Positions 45,342-53,441 of a stretch of DNA of 64,000 nt are shown piece after piece. Position 1 is the first letter of the stretch. Each line of letters starts with the position of its first letter. The stretch spans positions 103,680 to 167,679 of the forward strand of contig NZ_JAFLRF010000013.1 of the NCBI RefSeq assembly GCF_017315705.1, written 5' to 3'. The notes beneath the pieces were generated by a model. That model did not search any database. It worked only from the letters and a program-made list of their open reading frames with translations, and was not told where the DNA came from. The stretch comes from Trinickia mobilis (GTDB lineage: Bacteria; Pseudomonadota; Gammaproteobacteria; Burkholderiales; Burkholderiaceae). Position numbers and translations under genes: made by a program.

Positions 45342-46651
45342 GCAAACCGATTCGACCAAGGGACCGCGATGCGGTGCTGCAGGCGCTGCGCGCGGGGGTG
45401 GTGCCGCGCAGCGGACAATATCTCGTACAGGTAGGGCGCGTTAGAGAAATTCAGGCATTGATTTCCGACGTCGAGCGCATTGCAAACGGCGGCGCATCAT
45501 TCCGAGTCGTGGTTGGGGAGTACGGTGCGGGCAAGACGTTCTTTCTCAATCAGGTACGTGCAGTTGCCCTTGAGAAGAAGCTTGTGGCGGCGTACGCCGA
45601 CCTGAATCCAGACCGCCGGCTCCACGCTTCCAACGGACAGGCGCGCTCCCTTTATTCCGAGTTGATGAAGAACCTTTCGACCCGCAGTAAGCCAGACGGC
45701 GGCGCGCTAGCGACTGTGCTAGAGAAGTTCATCACCACTGTTCTCGAGGAGTCGAAGGAAAGCGGCGAGACGCCCGAGAACCTCATTTTCAGGAAGTGCG
45801 CCCACCTGACCGAAATGGTTAATGGTTACGACTTCGCTGCAGTTGTAACGGCCTACTGGCGAGGCTACGACCAGGGTAACGAACAGCTGAAGCTTGATGC
45901 TATCCGGTGGCTGCGAGGCGAATTCGCGACAAAGACCGATGCACGACAGGCTTTGGGCGTCCGGAATATCGTCGAAGACTCGCAGTTGTATGACCAGCTT
46001 AAGCTCATGGCTGCGTTTGTGCGTCTTGCTGGATACGCCGGGCTGGTGGTTGGACTGGACGAACTCGTGAATCTCTACAAGCTCGCGAATACGGCGGCGC
46101 GCAACGCGAACTACGAACAGATTCTTCGCATCCTCAACGACGTGCTGCAGGGTACCGTCGAAGGCTTGGGGTTTATCCTCGGCTGCACCCCGGATTCGTT
46201 GCTCGATACCCGGCGCGGCATCTACAGCTATTCGGCCTTGCAGTCGCGCCTCGCTGAAAACTCATTCTCAAACAGCACTCTCGTGGATTACAACCACCCG
46301 CTTCTACGACTGGCTGCGCTGACACGCGAAGATTTCTTCATGCTGCTGGAGAACATCCGACATGTCTATGCGGCGGCCGACGTCGAGAAGTACCTTGTCC
46401 CCAACGCGGGGATAAAGGCCTTCATGGAGCACTGCGAGAAGCGAATCGGCGAAGCATATTTCCGCACGCCGCGTACAACCATTACCGCCTTCATCAACCT
46501 TCTCTCTCTGCTCGACCAATATCCAGGCACCTCGTGGGAGTCGATGCTCGACAACGTCGAAATCGTGAGGGATGAGGGAGGAGCAGCTGACCTGCAACTG
46601 GAAACCGAGGGCGCGCCAGATGGAGACGGCTTTGCCGACTTCAAGCTCTGA
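45338..46651 (+). CDS. brxD: BrxD-like DUF2791 P-loop ATPase
   Basis: This 437-residue protein has Walker A VVGEYGAGKTFFL (residues 58-70) and Walker B GLVVGLDELVNLYKL near residue 230. It also contains YSALQSRLAENSF, typical of DUF2791/BrxD ATPases of BREX type 2 and related systems. These are ORC/STAND-like NTPases whose exact role is not settled. The GTG start overlaps the TerB gene by 4 bp, and its 3' end overlaps the helicase gene by 32 bp. Confidence 0.85.
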   Translation: MSKPIRPRDRDAVLQALRAGVVPRSGQYLVQVGRVREIQALISDVERIANGGASFRVVVGEYGAGKTFFLNQVRAVALEKKLVAAYADLNPDRRLHASNGQARSLYSELMKNLSTRSKPDGGALATVLEKFITTVLEESKESGETPENLIFRKCAHLTEMVNGYDFAAVVTAYWRGYDQGNEQLKLDAIRWLRGEFATKTDARQALGVRNIVEDSQLYDQLKLMAAFVRLAGYAGLVVGLDELVNLYKLANTAARNANYEQILRILNDVLQGTVEGLGFILGCTPDSLLDTRRGIYSYSALQSRLAENSFSNSTLVDYNHPLLRLAALTREDFFMLLENIRHVYAAADVEKYLVPNAGIKAFMEHCEKRIGEAYFRTPRTTITAFINLLSLLDQYPGTSWESMLDNVEIVRDEGGAADLQLETEGAPDGDGFADFKL

Positions 46652-48872
46652 ATCCTCGAGCTTCGAGCTCCTCGAACCGCGCATCCAACGCTGGGTTTGG
46701 GAGGCGGGCTGGACAGAGTTGCGCGATGCCCAGGAGCGGGCGATACCGCCCATCATAGCGGCGAAGAGCGACGTCATCATCGCGGCCAGTACAGCGACTG
46801 GCAAGACCGAGGCCGCGTTTCTCCCGATTCTGAGCCGGCTTCTGACGCCGGAGGACGAAGGAGGCGTCGCGCTGTGCGTTTCGCCGCTGAAAGCGCTCAT
46901 CAACGACCAGTGGGAGCGTCTTGAACAGTTGTGCGAGACACTGGACATTCCCGTCGTACCGTGGCACGGGGATATCGCGGCGAGCAGGAAGCAGAAGTTC
47001 GTGAAAAGCCCCGCTGGTTGCGTACTCATCACACCAGAGTCGCTTGAGGCGATGCTCTATAACCGGGGTTCGTCCGTCTCATCCATATTTGCCCAGCTGA
47101 AATACGTGGTAGTCGACGAACTGCACTCGTTCATGGGAAGCGAGCGCGGCAAGCAGTTACAGAGCCTCCTGGTACGTCTGGAGGTCACGCTGCGACGGCG
47201 TGTTCCGCGAATAGGGCTCTCGGCCACCCTTGGGGATATCCAGCTCGCGGCCGATTATCTGCGCCCGGGGGAGGGCGCGAACGTCACTCTCATCGAAAGT
47301 ACCGACGCTTCGACTCGGATGAAAATCCTCGTCAAGGGTTATCTGGACTTGCCACCGGTGCTGTCCGAGGCGGAGATAGCCACGCGGGAGAAGTCGGGCG
47401 AAGAACTCAAGCTGACGGACACGACCGGCACCGGGATGCTCGCCATCGGCCGGCATCTCTACGAAAACCTTCGCGGCACGAACAACCTCATTTTTCCGAA
47501 TAGCCGGCAAAGCGTCGAGCGATACACCGCTGTTTTGCGCTCACTGTGTGAAGCAGACCGGATTCCCCCAGAGTTCTGGCCACACCACGGCAATCTGTCG
47601 AAGGAACTTCGCGAGGAGACGGAGCGCGCGCTGAAGCAAACCCAGCAGCCGGCAAGCGCGGTCGCTACCTCGACGCTCGAGTTGGGCGTGGACATAGGCC
47701 CTGTCGTATCCGTGGCCCAGATTGGACCCGCACCGTCGGTTAGTAGCCTGCGACAGCGGCTCGGACGGTCCGGACGACGCAAGGGTTCATCGGCTGTTCT
47801 GCGCGGCTATGTGCTGGAACCCGAACTCGACCTGCGGTCTCCCGTGGCCGACACGTTGCGCGAAGGGTTGGTTCAGCTCATCGCGCAGATTGAGTTGCTC
47901 CTGCAAAAGTGGTTTGAGCCACCACGCGCGGCAGGCATGCATCTGTCAACATTCATCCAGCAACTGCTGTCTGCGATTGGTCAGTATGGAGGGATTTCGG
48001 CCGGGCAGGCATACGCGCTGCTGTGTGTCAAAGGGCCGTTCCGGGCAATCTCGCAGGAGGATTTCGCGACACTTCTGCGCTCGCTCGGTTCGCAGGGTGT
48101 TCTGCTACAAGATGGCGCCGGCACGCTGTTGCATGGGCCCGTAGGTGAGGCAATCGCTAACCACTATTCGTTCTACGCGGCGTTTTCCAGCCCGGAGGAG
48201 TATCGCCTGGTGTCTCGTGGTCGCGCACTCGGTTCACTCCCTATCACGTCGCCGGTGGGTGTCGGGGATTACTTGTTGTTTGGAGGGCGGCGCTGGAAAG
48301 TGGAGATGGTCGACCAGCCCCAGAAGGTCGTCGAAGTCGAAGCGGCCCGAGGGGGACGAGCGCCGGCATTCGGCGGTACGCAGGGTTCCGTCCATACCCG
48401 AGTTCGACAGGAAATGAAAACGGTACTCGCTGGCGATAAACAACTTACCTACCTTGACCCCAAGGCGCAGGAGCTTCTCATGGCATCGCGCGCCGCCTTC
48501 CGGTCCATGGGATTGGCGAACACAACACGCTTTACGTCAGCCGACGGCCTAAAACTGTTTCTGTGGCAGGGTGACGAGATTCAGAATACGCTGGCGCTGA
48601 TGTTCAAGAGCTTGGGCATTCAGGCCAAGAACGAGGGATTATGCTTGGCGCTTGAGAACTGTGACTCCGTTAGGTTCGGCGAGGCGGTCGATAAGCTACT
48701 GGAAGTCGAGGAACTTACGTCCGAGACATTGCTCGCGCACGCCGAAAACTTGGCAATCGAGAAATGGGACATGCTAGTGCCCCGTCCGCTACGCGAGCGT
48801 AACTACGCCTCGTTATTCCTTGACCTCCCCGGAACCTACGCCTTGATGCGAACTGAGGGATTTTGCGACTGA
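46620..48872 (+). CDS. brxHI: Lhr-like DEAD/DEAH-box helicase (BrxHI-like)
   Basis: This 750-residue SF2 helicase has STATGKT at 57-63, VSPLKALINDQWER, DELH at 166-169, GLSATLGD at 199-206 and the C-terminal motifs TLELGVDIG and RQRLGRSGRRKG. The remaining C-terminal third (about 430-750) is family-specific. BrxHI is the Lhr-like helicase paired with BrxD in BREX type 2. The frame opens at 46572, but the ATG at 46620 has GAGGG 8 nt upstream. The gene overlaps brxD by 32 bp. Confidence 0.88.
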   Translation: METALPTSSSESSSFELLEPRIQRWVWEAGWTELRDAQERAIPPIIAAKSDVIIAASTATGKTEAAFLPILSRLLTPEDEGGVALCVSPLKALINDQWERLEQLCETLDIPVVPWHGDIAASRKQKFVKSPAGCVLITPESLEAMLYNRGSSVSSIFAQLKYVVVDELHSFMGSERGKQLQSLLVRLEVTLRRRVPRIGLSATLGDIQLAADYLRPGEGANVTLIESTDASTRMKILVKGYLDLPPVLSEAEIATREKSGEELKLTDTTGTGMLAIGRHLYENLRGTNNLIFPNSRQSVERYTAVLRSLCEADRIPPEFWPHHGNLSKELREETERALKQTQQPASAVATSTLELGVDIGPVVSVAQIGPAPSVSSLRQRLGRSGRRKGSSAVLRGYVLEPELDLRSPVADTLREGLVQLIAQIELLLQKWFEPPRAAGMHLSTFIQQLLSAIGQYGGISAGQAYALLCVKGPFRAISQEDFATLLRSLGSQGVLLQDGAGTLLHGPVGEAIANHYSFYAAFSSPEEYRLVSRGRALGSLPITSPVGVGDYLLFGGRRWKVEMVDQPQKVVEVEAARGGRAPAFGGTQGSVHTRVRQEMKTVLAGDKQLTYLDPKAQELLMASRAAFRSMGLANTTRFTSADGLKLFLWQGDEIQNTLALMFKSLGIQAKNEGLCLALENCDSVRFGEAVDKLLEVEELTSETLLAHAENLAIEKWDMLVPRPLRERNYASLFLDLPGTYALMRTEGFCD

Positions 48873-49015
48873 ATCCGAGCCCGCCGACCTTCTCGATTAA
48901 AAACACATTCCCGAGTTTGGGGCCAGTAAGGACCTCGACAGAACGGAGCGACGAGCTGCTCAGTAGCATGATGAGGTGCGTAACGGCGAGTAGAAGAAAT
49001 AGATAGGAGACGAAA

Positions 49016-49060
49016 ATGTCAGTGTTGCAGGAACTCGCAAAGTGGGTCCTTAAGGAATGA
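49016..49060 (+). CDS. 14-residue leader ORF overlapping the NERD-NACHT gene
   Basis: The ORF reads MSVLQELAKWVLKE and is preceded by AGGAGA 6 nt before its ATG, the best ribosome site in this junction. Its TGA overlaps the ATG of the next gene (ATGA at 49057-49060), while that gene has almost no spacing for its own Shine-Dalgarno. It therefore probably delivers ribosomes to 49057 by coupling. It could instead be the surviving N-terminus of a lost gene. Confidence 0.6.
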   Translation: MSVLQELAKWVLKE

Positions 49061-52000
49061 CCACGGACAACGGGTTGTGCGATAAGCCATGCCGGGTTGA
49101 GATTTTCCTTGGGCATGAAATCGAAGACCCAACGGAATTGCGACTCGTGCGAAGAGTCCGTTCCGACCTGGAGGCTATCGGCGAGCCCGCGCTGATTCTG
49201 GGGAACTTCTATTGTGGTCCCCTCCGTACCCAGATTGACGTCGTTGTTGTAACTTCCCGGGGTGCTACGGTCGTTGAGGTGAAAGGCTATCGTCTCCCCG
49301 TCGAGGGCGGTGTGAACGGGCAGTGGGTGTCCCTGTTCCCCAACGGAAAGCGTCGGGCGATTGCCTCAAAAAATCCATTTCAGCAGGCGCTGGATGCCCG
49401 ACATGCCGTGGCGGACGAACTCTCCAAAATCGCTTCCGTCGATTCGGGCCGAGCGAGGCAGGCCGTGGGAGGAAACCTTTGCCTTTTTCCAGAACCCCTT
49501 GCGGGCTCCAGTATCCCGGACAGCAACTTCAAGTGCACGGTCGGCAGCTATCGTGAACTGCTGTCCCAGATAAATGAATCACGCACAGGCGCGCTACCGC
49601 TCGAGACGTGGCGGGAATTTGCTTCGCGCATCGGTCTGGTACGGCAGGCGCCCGAAAATCGCGGCGCCTGGGAACGCTTTGCCGCCGAGTACAGTTCGCA
49701 ATGGCAGACCGCTTTCGCGGCGACCAGCAAGCCCTTCGTTCCGCTACCGTTACTGATAGAAGGGCATGAGACTTTACTGGCCGACTGCGCCAGACGGTTG
49801 AGCGAAGGCAGAAACCTAGTACTTGTCGGCGCATCGGGTTCGGGTAAGTCACGGGTTCTCGAGGAACTGTCGACACTCGTGGCCGCAGCGGGACTGTTAC
49901 CGATAACGGTAGAGGCACGGCTCTTCGATGGAAATCTTCGTCCACTGCTCGAGCGCTCGGTCACCCTCGCGACGCGCTTTTCGTTAGCCGAGGTATTCCG
50001 GTGCGCGCGGCGGAGCGAACACGGTGCCGTTGTGCTGGTGGATGGATTCAACGAATGCCCGATTGCCCATCAGAAAACACTTTTACGGGCGCTGTTTGCG
50101 ATGTACCAACGATACGGCGTGCAGCTGGTCGTGACCAGCCAGAGCGAGGTGCCGGTGCCATGGCTTCCCGGCGACCTTGCGACCGTCCCTGACCCGACCC
50201 GGTTGCATCTGGGGGCGGTACTGGAATCGCACCTGGGTCGAGCGACCAGACAGTCCGAGCAGGACGCACTCGAGGTCGCCGCGACGGCACATGACGCCGA
50301 GCTACTGGCGAGTGTAATCGGGGAGCGGGGCCTGGACAGCCGATTCTCCCTGTATGGCGCTTTCACTCGGCTACGGCTGGGTCCCTCGAGCCCCGCCGCA
50401 CATTCAGCACTCGCCAGCGTCGCGGGTCGTATGCACGAGCGATTTCTCTCAAGCGTGTCCGAACATGAGGTGCTCCGTGAATTGACGTCCGTCGCCGACT
50501 CAAGTGTTGCGGCGGCGCAGGTCTGGGATTTGGCGAGGCAAAGCGGCCTGATGGTGCTGCGGTCCGGCAGAGCCTTCTTTCGTCACGACCTGATTGCCGA
50601 TTACTTCGCTACGGTTTCGCTACTGACGCGGTGCCCGGATACAGATGGAATTGTCCGCGCCCTGGAGCGGCCGATAAACGCGCCGCTGGCCGAGTTCATG
50701 GTCGGAGCCTGTGAAACACTCTTCGAGTTGGGGGTGGTGCTGCACACCGCATCGGTCGAGCTGCTGGTTGCGTGTATCGAGGGGAAGTGCGGCTCCAAGG
50801 CACGGTCGTTTGTCCTCGACCAGGTGCGAGACGCGTTGGAGGAGGTCGCCGCAGACTATCAGCGACTCATACTGGAGCTTGATACGGACGAACGGGGGCG
50901 GCACCACGTGAGTGCGCGGTTGCCGGATGATGTGGAGGCGGATTCCAACGGAAACTATTTGGCCGTCGTATCGTATGCGTTGGACCATGGTCTGTTGCCC
51001 GATGTGCTGCGCGCTTTCGGAACCATCGATAGGGCCATACGGACTAAGGCGGAACAGTTGCGTGCCTACTATCCGGACGTCAAGGTCGCATTCCGCCGGC
51101 GAGCCTACAATGCGATTTACGGTCCCACGGCCAGCGTCAGGGCAATGCACGACATCCAGCAGGGTTTCAGTCTGCTGCACCGTCAACGCAGCTCGGGCGC
51201 GCTACAGGTGGCGTTGTGGGAACAGCTGTCAAGAGCGGATGAGCTCTTTCCCGGCCAGTTGCTCATCATTGCAGGGGCAATAAATCGGCTTGCGCCGCTG
51301 CCTCAAGCCATCCCCGGTAACTTCGCTACGGTGTTACAACAACTGTGGGACGTTGGCATCCAGCGATTGCGGCTGGAGGTGGTCGAGCTCGCGCGCCGAA
51401 TAGGACCGCACCTCAACGTGGAGACGGAGCAGGAGCTTCGTGCCACGCTCGAGTCCTGGCTGAGCGATGACGACCCCTTTACGAACACACTGGTATTCGA
51501 CGCATTGCAGGGCGTCGGAGGTCCGGAGACCAGCCTGTCGGTCGAGGTTGCCCATGAAGAATTACTCGCTGCACTCCAGATGACGCCATCAGGCCTGGCG
51601 TCTGAGCGGGCGATGCATCTATACGTGTGCACATTCGACCATCCGTGCGACTCACTCTATTGGGAAGCGTTCTACGAGCGGCTGACGGACAGGGAGCGAC
51701 TGGAAATATTACTCAGGGCGGCAGACGCGACGTATTCCGACTTGACCACGTCGATGGTCGTTGCGGAACTCGCACGAAATCCGGTTCCGGCCGCCGTTGC
51801 ATGTTTCCGGAGATTTGCGCAGATGCCACATTTGTCCGGTACCTGGACGCAAGCGGCGGTGGAAACGTATCTGCGGTCGATTGCTGCGCTGGCCGGCATG
51901 GGAGTCGACCTGGACCCAGGTGAGGGAGACGCACCCGCCATGTCGGCCTGGTACCATGCCGCCCGGCTGCTCCATCTTCTGGCCGGCCGCCCGGAGGCGT

Positions 52001-52407
52001 TGGATAGTGCGCGGCTCGCCATGCTATGGGGGCAACTGGAGCGCTGTGGCGTGGCGCACGCATTTGATGTGGTCATGCACGTGGAAACCAGTGATATGTT
52101 CAGAGGCAGCGACATGAGGCTTTCGTTTCTGCCCGGCTGCAGCGAAGGGGTCCGACGTCTCGCACGTGACGTATTGCGCTCGAGCTATCAGCCTGCGACT
52201 GAATTCGAGCGGAGCGGCCAATGGCGCGGCCTCATGTCGGAGCATCGCATTTTCGCGTTGCAGGTTCTGGCACACATTGGCAGGAAGACTGACCTCGAAC
52301 TGGTCAAGGCGTGGACCGAGGACACAAGCGTCGGGCGGCACGCCATCGCAGCCGCGAAGTCGCTCGAAACGCACACCGGAGGCAACGACACGGATAATGC
52401 CCGCTAG
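49057..52407 (+). CDS. NERD-NACHT-like STAND NTPase with a long helical-repeat C-terminus
   Basis: This 1116-residue protein has an N-terminal NERD nuclease-like domain (about 15-165) with D61, E74 and K76 in TQIDVVVVTSRGATVVEVKG. The NTPase region has Walker A GASGSGKS (258-265), a NACHT-type Walker B VVLVDGFNE (325-333) and VVTSQSEVP. A long leucine/alanine-rich helical region of about 650 residues follows, like the sensor arrays of antiviral STAND proteins. By analogy, the C-terminus senses a target and the NERD domain is the effector. Translation seems coupled to the leader ORF at 49016. Confidence 0.85.
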   Translation: MTTDNGLCDKPCRVEIFLGHEIEDPTELRLVRRVRSDLEAIGEPALILGNFYCGPLRTQIDVVVVTSRGATVVEVKGYRLPVEGGVNGQWVSLFPNGKRRAIASKNPFQQALDARHAVADELSKIASVDSGRARQAVGGNLCLFPEPLAGSSIPDSNFKCTVGSYRELLSQINESRTGALPLETWREFASRIGLVRQAPENRGAWERFAAEYSSQWQTAFAATSKPFVPLPLLIEGHETLLADCARRLSEGRNLVLVGASGSGKSRVLEELSTLVAAAGLLPITVEARLFDGNLRPLLERSVTLATRFSLAEVFRCARRSEHGAVVLVDGFNECPIAHQKTLLRALFAMYQRYGVQLVVTSQSEVPVPWLPGDLATVPDPTRLHLGAVLESHLGRATRQSEQDALEVAATAHDAELLASVIGERGLDSRFSLYGAFTRLRLGPSSPAAHSALASVAGRMHERFLSSVSEHEVLRELTSVADSSVAAAQVWDLARQSGLMVLRSGRAFFRHDLIADYFATVSLLTRCPDTDGIVRALERPINAPLAEFMVGACETLFELGVVLHTASVELLVACIEGKCGSKARSFVLDQVRDALEEVAADYQRLILELDTDERGRHHVSARLPDDVEADSNGNYLAVVSYALDHGLLPDVLRAFGTIDRAIRTKAEQLRAYYPDVKVAFRRRAYNAIYGPTASVRAMHDIQQGFSLLHRQRSSGALQVALWEQLSRADELFPGQLLIIAGAINRLAPLPQAIPGNFATVLQQLWDVGIQRLRLEVVELARRIGPHLNVETEQELRATLESWLSDDDPFTNTLVFDALQGVGGPETSLSVEVAHEELLAALQMTPSGLASERAMHLYVCTFDHPCDSLYWEAFYERLTDRERLEILLRAADATYSDLTTSMVVAELARNPVPAAVACFRRFAQMPHLSGTWTQAAVETYLRSIAALAGMGVDLDPGEGDAPAMSAWYHAARLLHLLAGRPEALDSARLAMLWGQLERCGVAHAFDVVMHVETSDMFRGSDMRLSFLPGCSEGVRRLARDVLRSSYQPATEFERSGQWRGLMSEHRIFALQVLAHIGRKTDLELVKAWTEDTSVGRHAIAAAKSLETHTGGNDTDNAR

Positions 52408-52436
52408 GCACGCCGTCATGGTTGGGGGGGGAAGCG

Positions 52437-53039
52437 ATGGACGAAGCAGACGAGGAAGACCTGGATATCGAAGCGTGGTTTGCCGCGCGACCGACGCTGA
52501 CAGAGGAGCGCAATCACCCTAACCACTGGTACAACCGGGGCGCGGACCTTCATGCGTCCGCCGGGGCGTTGTGGTATGCGATGGAAAACGATGTCCATCA
52601 CAACGTCGCCGAAGCGCTGGGCTTTCCGACTGGCTTCAGCATGGGCGTCGCGTGTTACCCCGTCTACCACATGATGTGCGGGCTGGCGCTGGAAGTCATC
52701 ATGAAGGCCGTACTGGTTCAACGGGGTCTTCCGTTTCCGAAGACCCACAGCCTGGCACAGCTGGTCCAGTCTCTCGGGCTGACCAGGACTGACGATGAGC
52801 TGGCGATGCTCAGGTTCTACGTGCAGGCGGTCCTGTGGGCTGGCCGGTATCCGGTTCCCTTGAAGGGTACCGATGACAAGCTGCGCAGTTACTGGTCGCT
52901 CGCAGACGAGGTCCTGACGTCGCCGGTAGAGCGCGTGGGGGATTCGGGTCTCGAGATTCGCAGGCACAATGGTGCTTCGGACTGGGAGCGATTTTCTTCC
53001 ATGTGGCATGAGATTGCGTCGCTCTTCCGGCACGGCTGA
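52437..53039 (+). CDS. HEPN-like protein
   Basis: This 200-residue helical protein contains CGLALEVIMKAVLVQRG, FPKTHSLAQLVQSLGL and VLWAGRYPVP, the pattern of HEPN-domain proteins. The typical Rx4-6H RNase motif is not in the usual C-terminal helix. An R34-x4-H39 (RGADLH) lies near the N-terminus, so catalytic activity is uncertain. The ATG follows a long G-run with AAG. It is 29 bp after the NERD-NACHT gene and is probably its operon partner. Confidence 0.72.
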   Translation: MDEADEEDLDIEAWFAARPTLTEERNHPNHWYNRGADLHASAGALWYAMENDVHHNVAEALGFPTGFSMGVACYPVYHMMCGLALEVIMKAVLVQRGLPFPKTHSLAQLVQSLGLTRTDDELAMLRFYVQAVLWAGRYPVPLKGTDDKLRSYWSLADEVLTSPVERVGDSGLEIRRHNGASDWERFSSMWHEIASLFRHG

Positions 53040-53441
53040 GGGCCCTCACGCAGTGTTCGTGAGGTAAGCAGGGGCGCAGCTATCAGGGTCGGTAACAGGC
53101 ATTCCGAGGCCGAGGCGTGCTTTGCCTAGGAGCCTGGAGGGGACGGCGGCTGGGTTGCGGCCGGGCAAGAAAGCGTGACCGCTTCATCTGGTCTGGGTGA
53201 CGTCTAGGGGCCGCGTGGGCGACCCGGCGGTGTGTTTACTGTGGCGCGCAAGTGTGCCAGACTGTGATGACCAGCTTCTGGAAACGCCTTGAAAATCAGT
53301 GGCTTAGAGGCGGGGCGCCGGAGTGATGTGGCGAATCCCCCTCTCTCCGCCAGCGAACCTCTTAGCCTTGTCAGGCTTGGAAGTCCCCGCCAGATAAGGC
53401 TCTCAGGCCGATCTGCTACAGGTGGGTGTTACACTTGGATC
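53040..53441. other. 402-bp junction between the defence island and the integrase element
   Basis: No gene is visible. It holds the left 21-bp repeat (53333-53353) and the upstream region of the integrase gene. GATC first appears in the window just after the repeat (about 53409). Confidence 0.6.
53333..53353 (+). repeat. Left 21-bp att-like repeat (tRNA-Ser 3' end)
   Basis: It begins GAATCCCCCTCTCTC and ends CGCCAG. It is identical to 63544-63564, with the flanking bases differing on both sides. The first 20 bases match the T-arm half, acceptor strand and CCA of a serine tRNA. A full tRNA body is not present upstream. Confidence 0.85.

Larger units (their letters stand above)
31557..53039. 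other. Candidate defence island (BREX type 2-like and TerB composite)
   Basis: The island has one leftward nuclease-like gene (31557), a 975-bp gene-free region, and a rightward chain: 34845, 39635, 41317, 43854, 45338, 46620, the 49016 leader ORF, 49057 and 52437. Most junctions overlap by 4 bp or more, so the chain is probably one or two transcripts. Domains seen are NERD (twice), kinase (two), SF1 helicase, TerB-N/TerB-C (two proteins), DUF2791 ATPase (BrxD), Lhr-like helicase (BrxHI), NACHT-like NTPase and HEPN-like. No DNA methyltransferase, PglZ phosphatase or PglY is present. Confidence 0.75.

Noticed and set aside
34845-53039. Complete BREX type 2 system
   Set aside because: BrxD-, BrxHI- and PglW-like features are present, but PglX, PglY and PglZ are not. 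Calling it BREX would overstate the match.
53250-53353. Possible complete tRNA-Ser ending at the left repeat
   Set aside because: A CTTGAAAA stretch resembles a Ser(UGA) anticodon loop, but the anticodon stem does not pair and no GGAGAGA acceptor start exists upstream. Only the 3' end matches.
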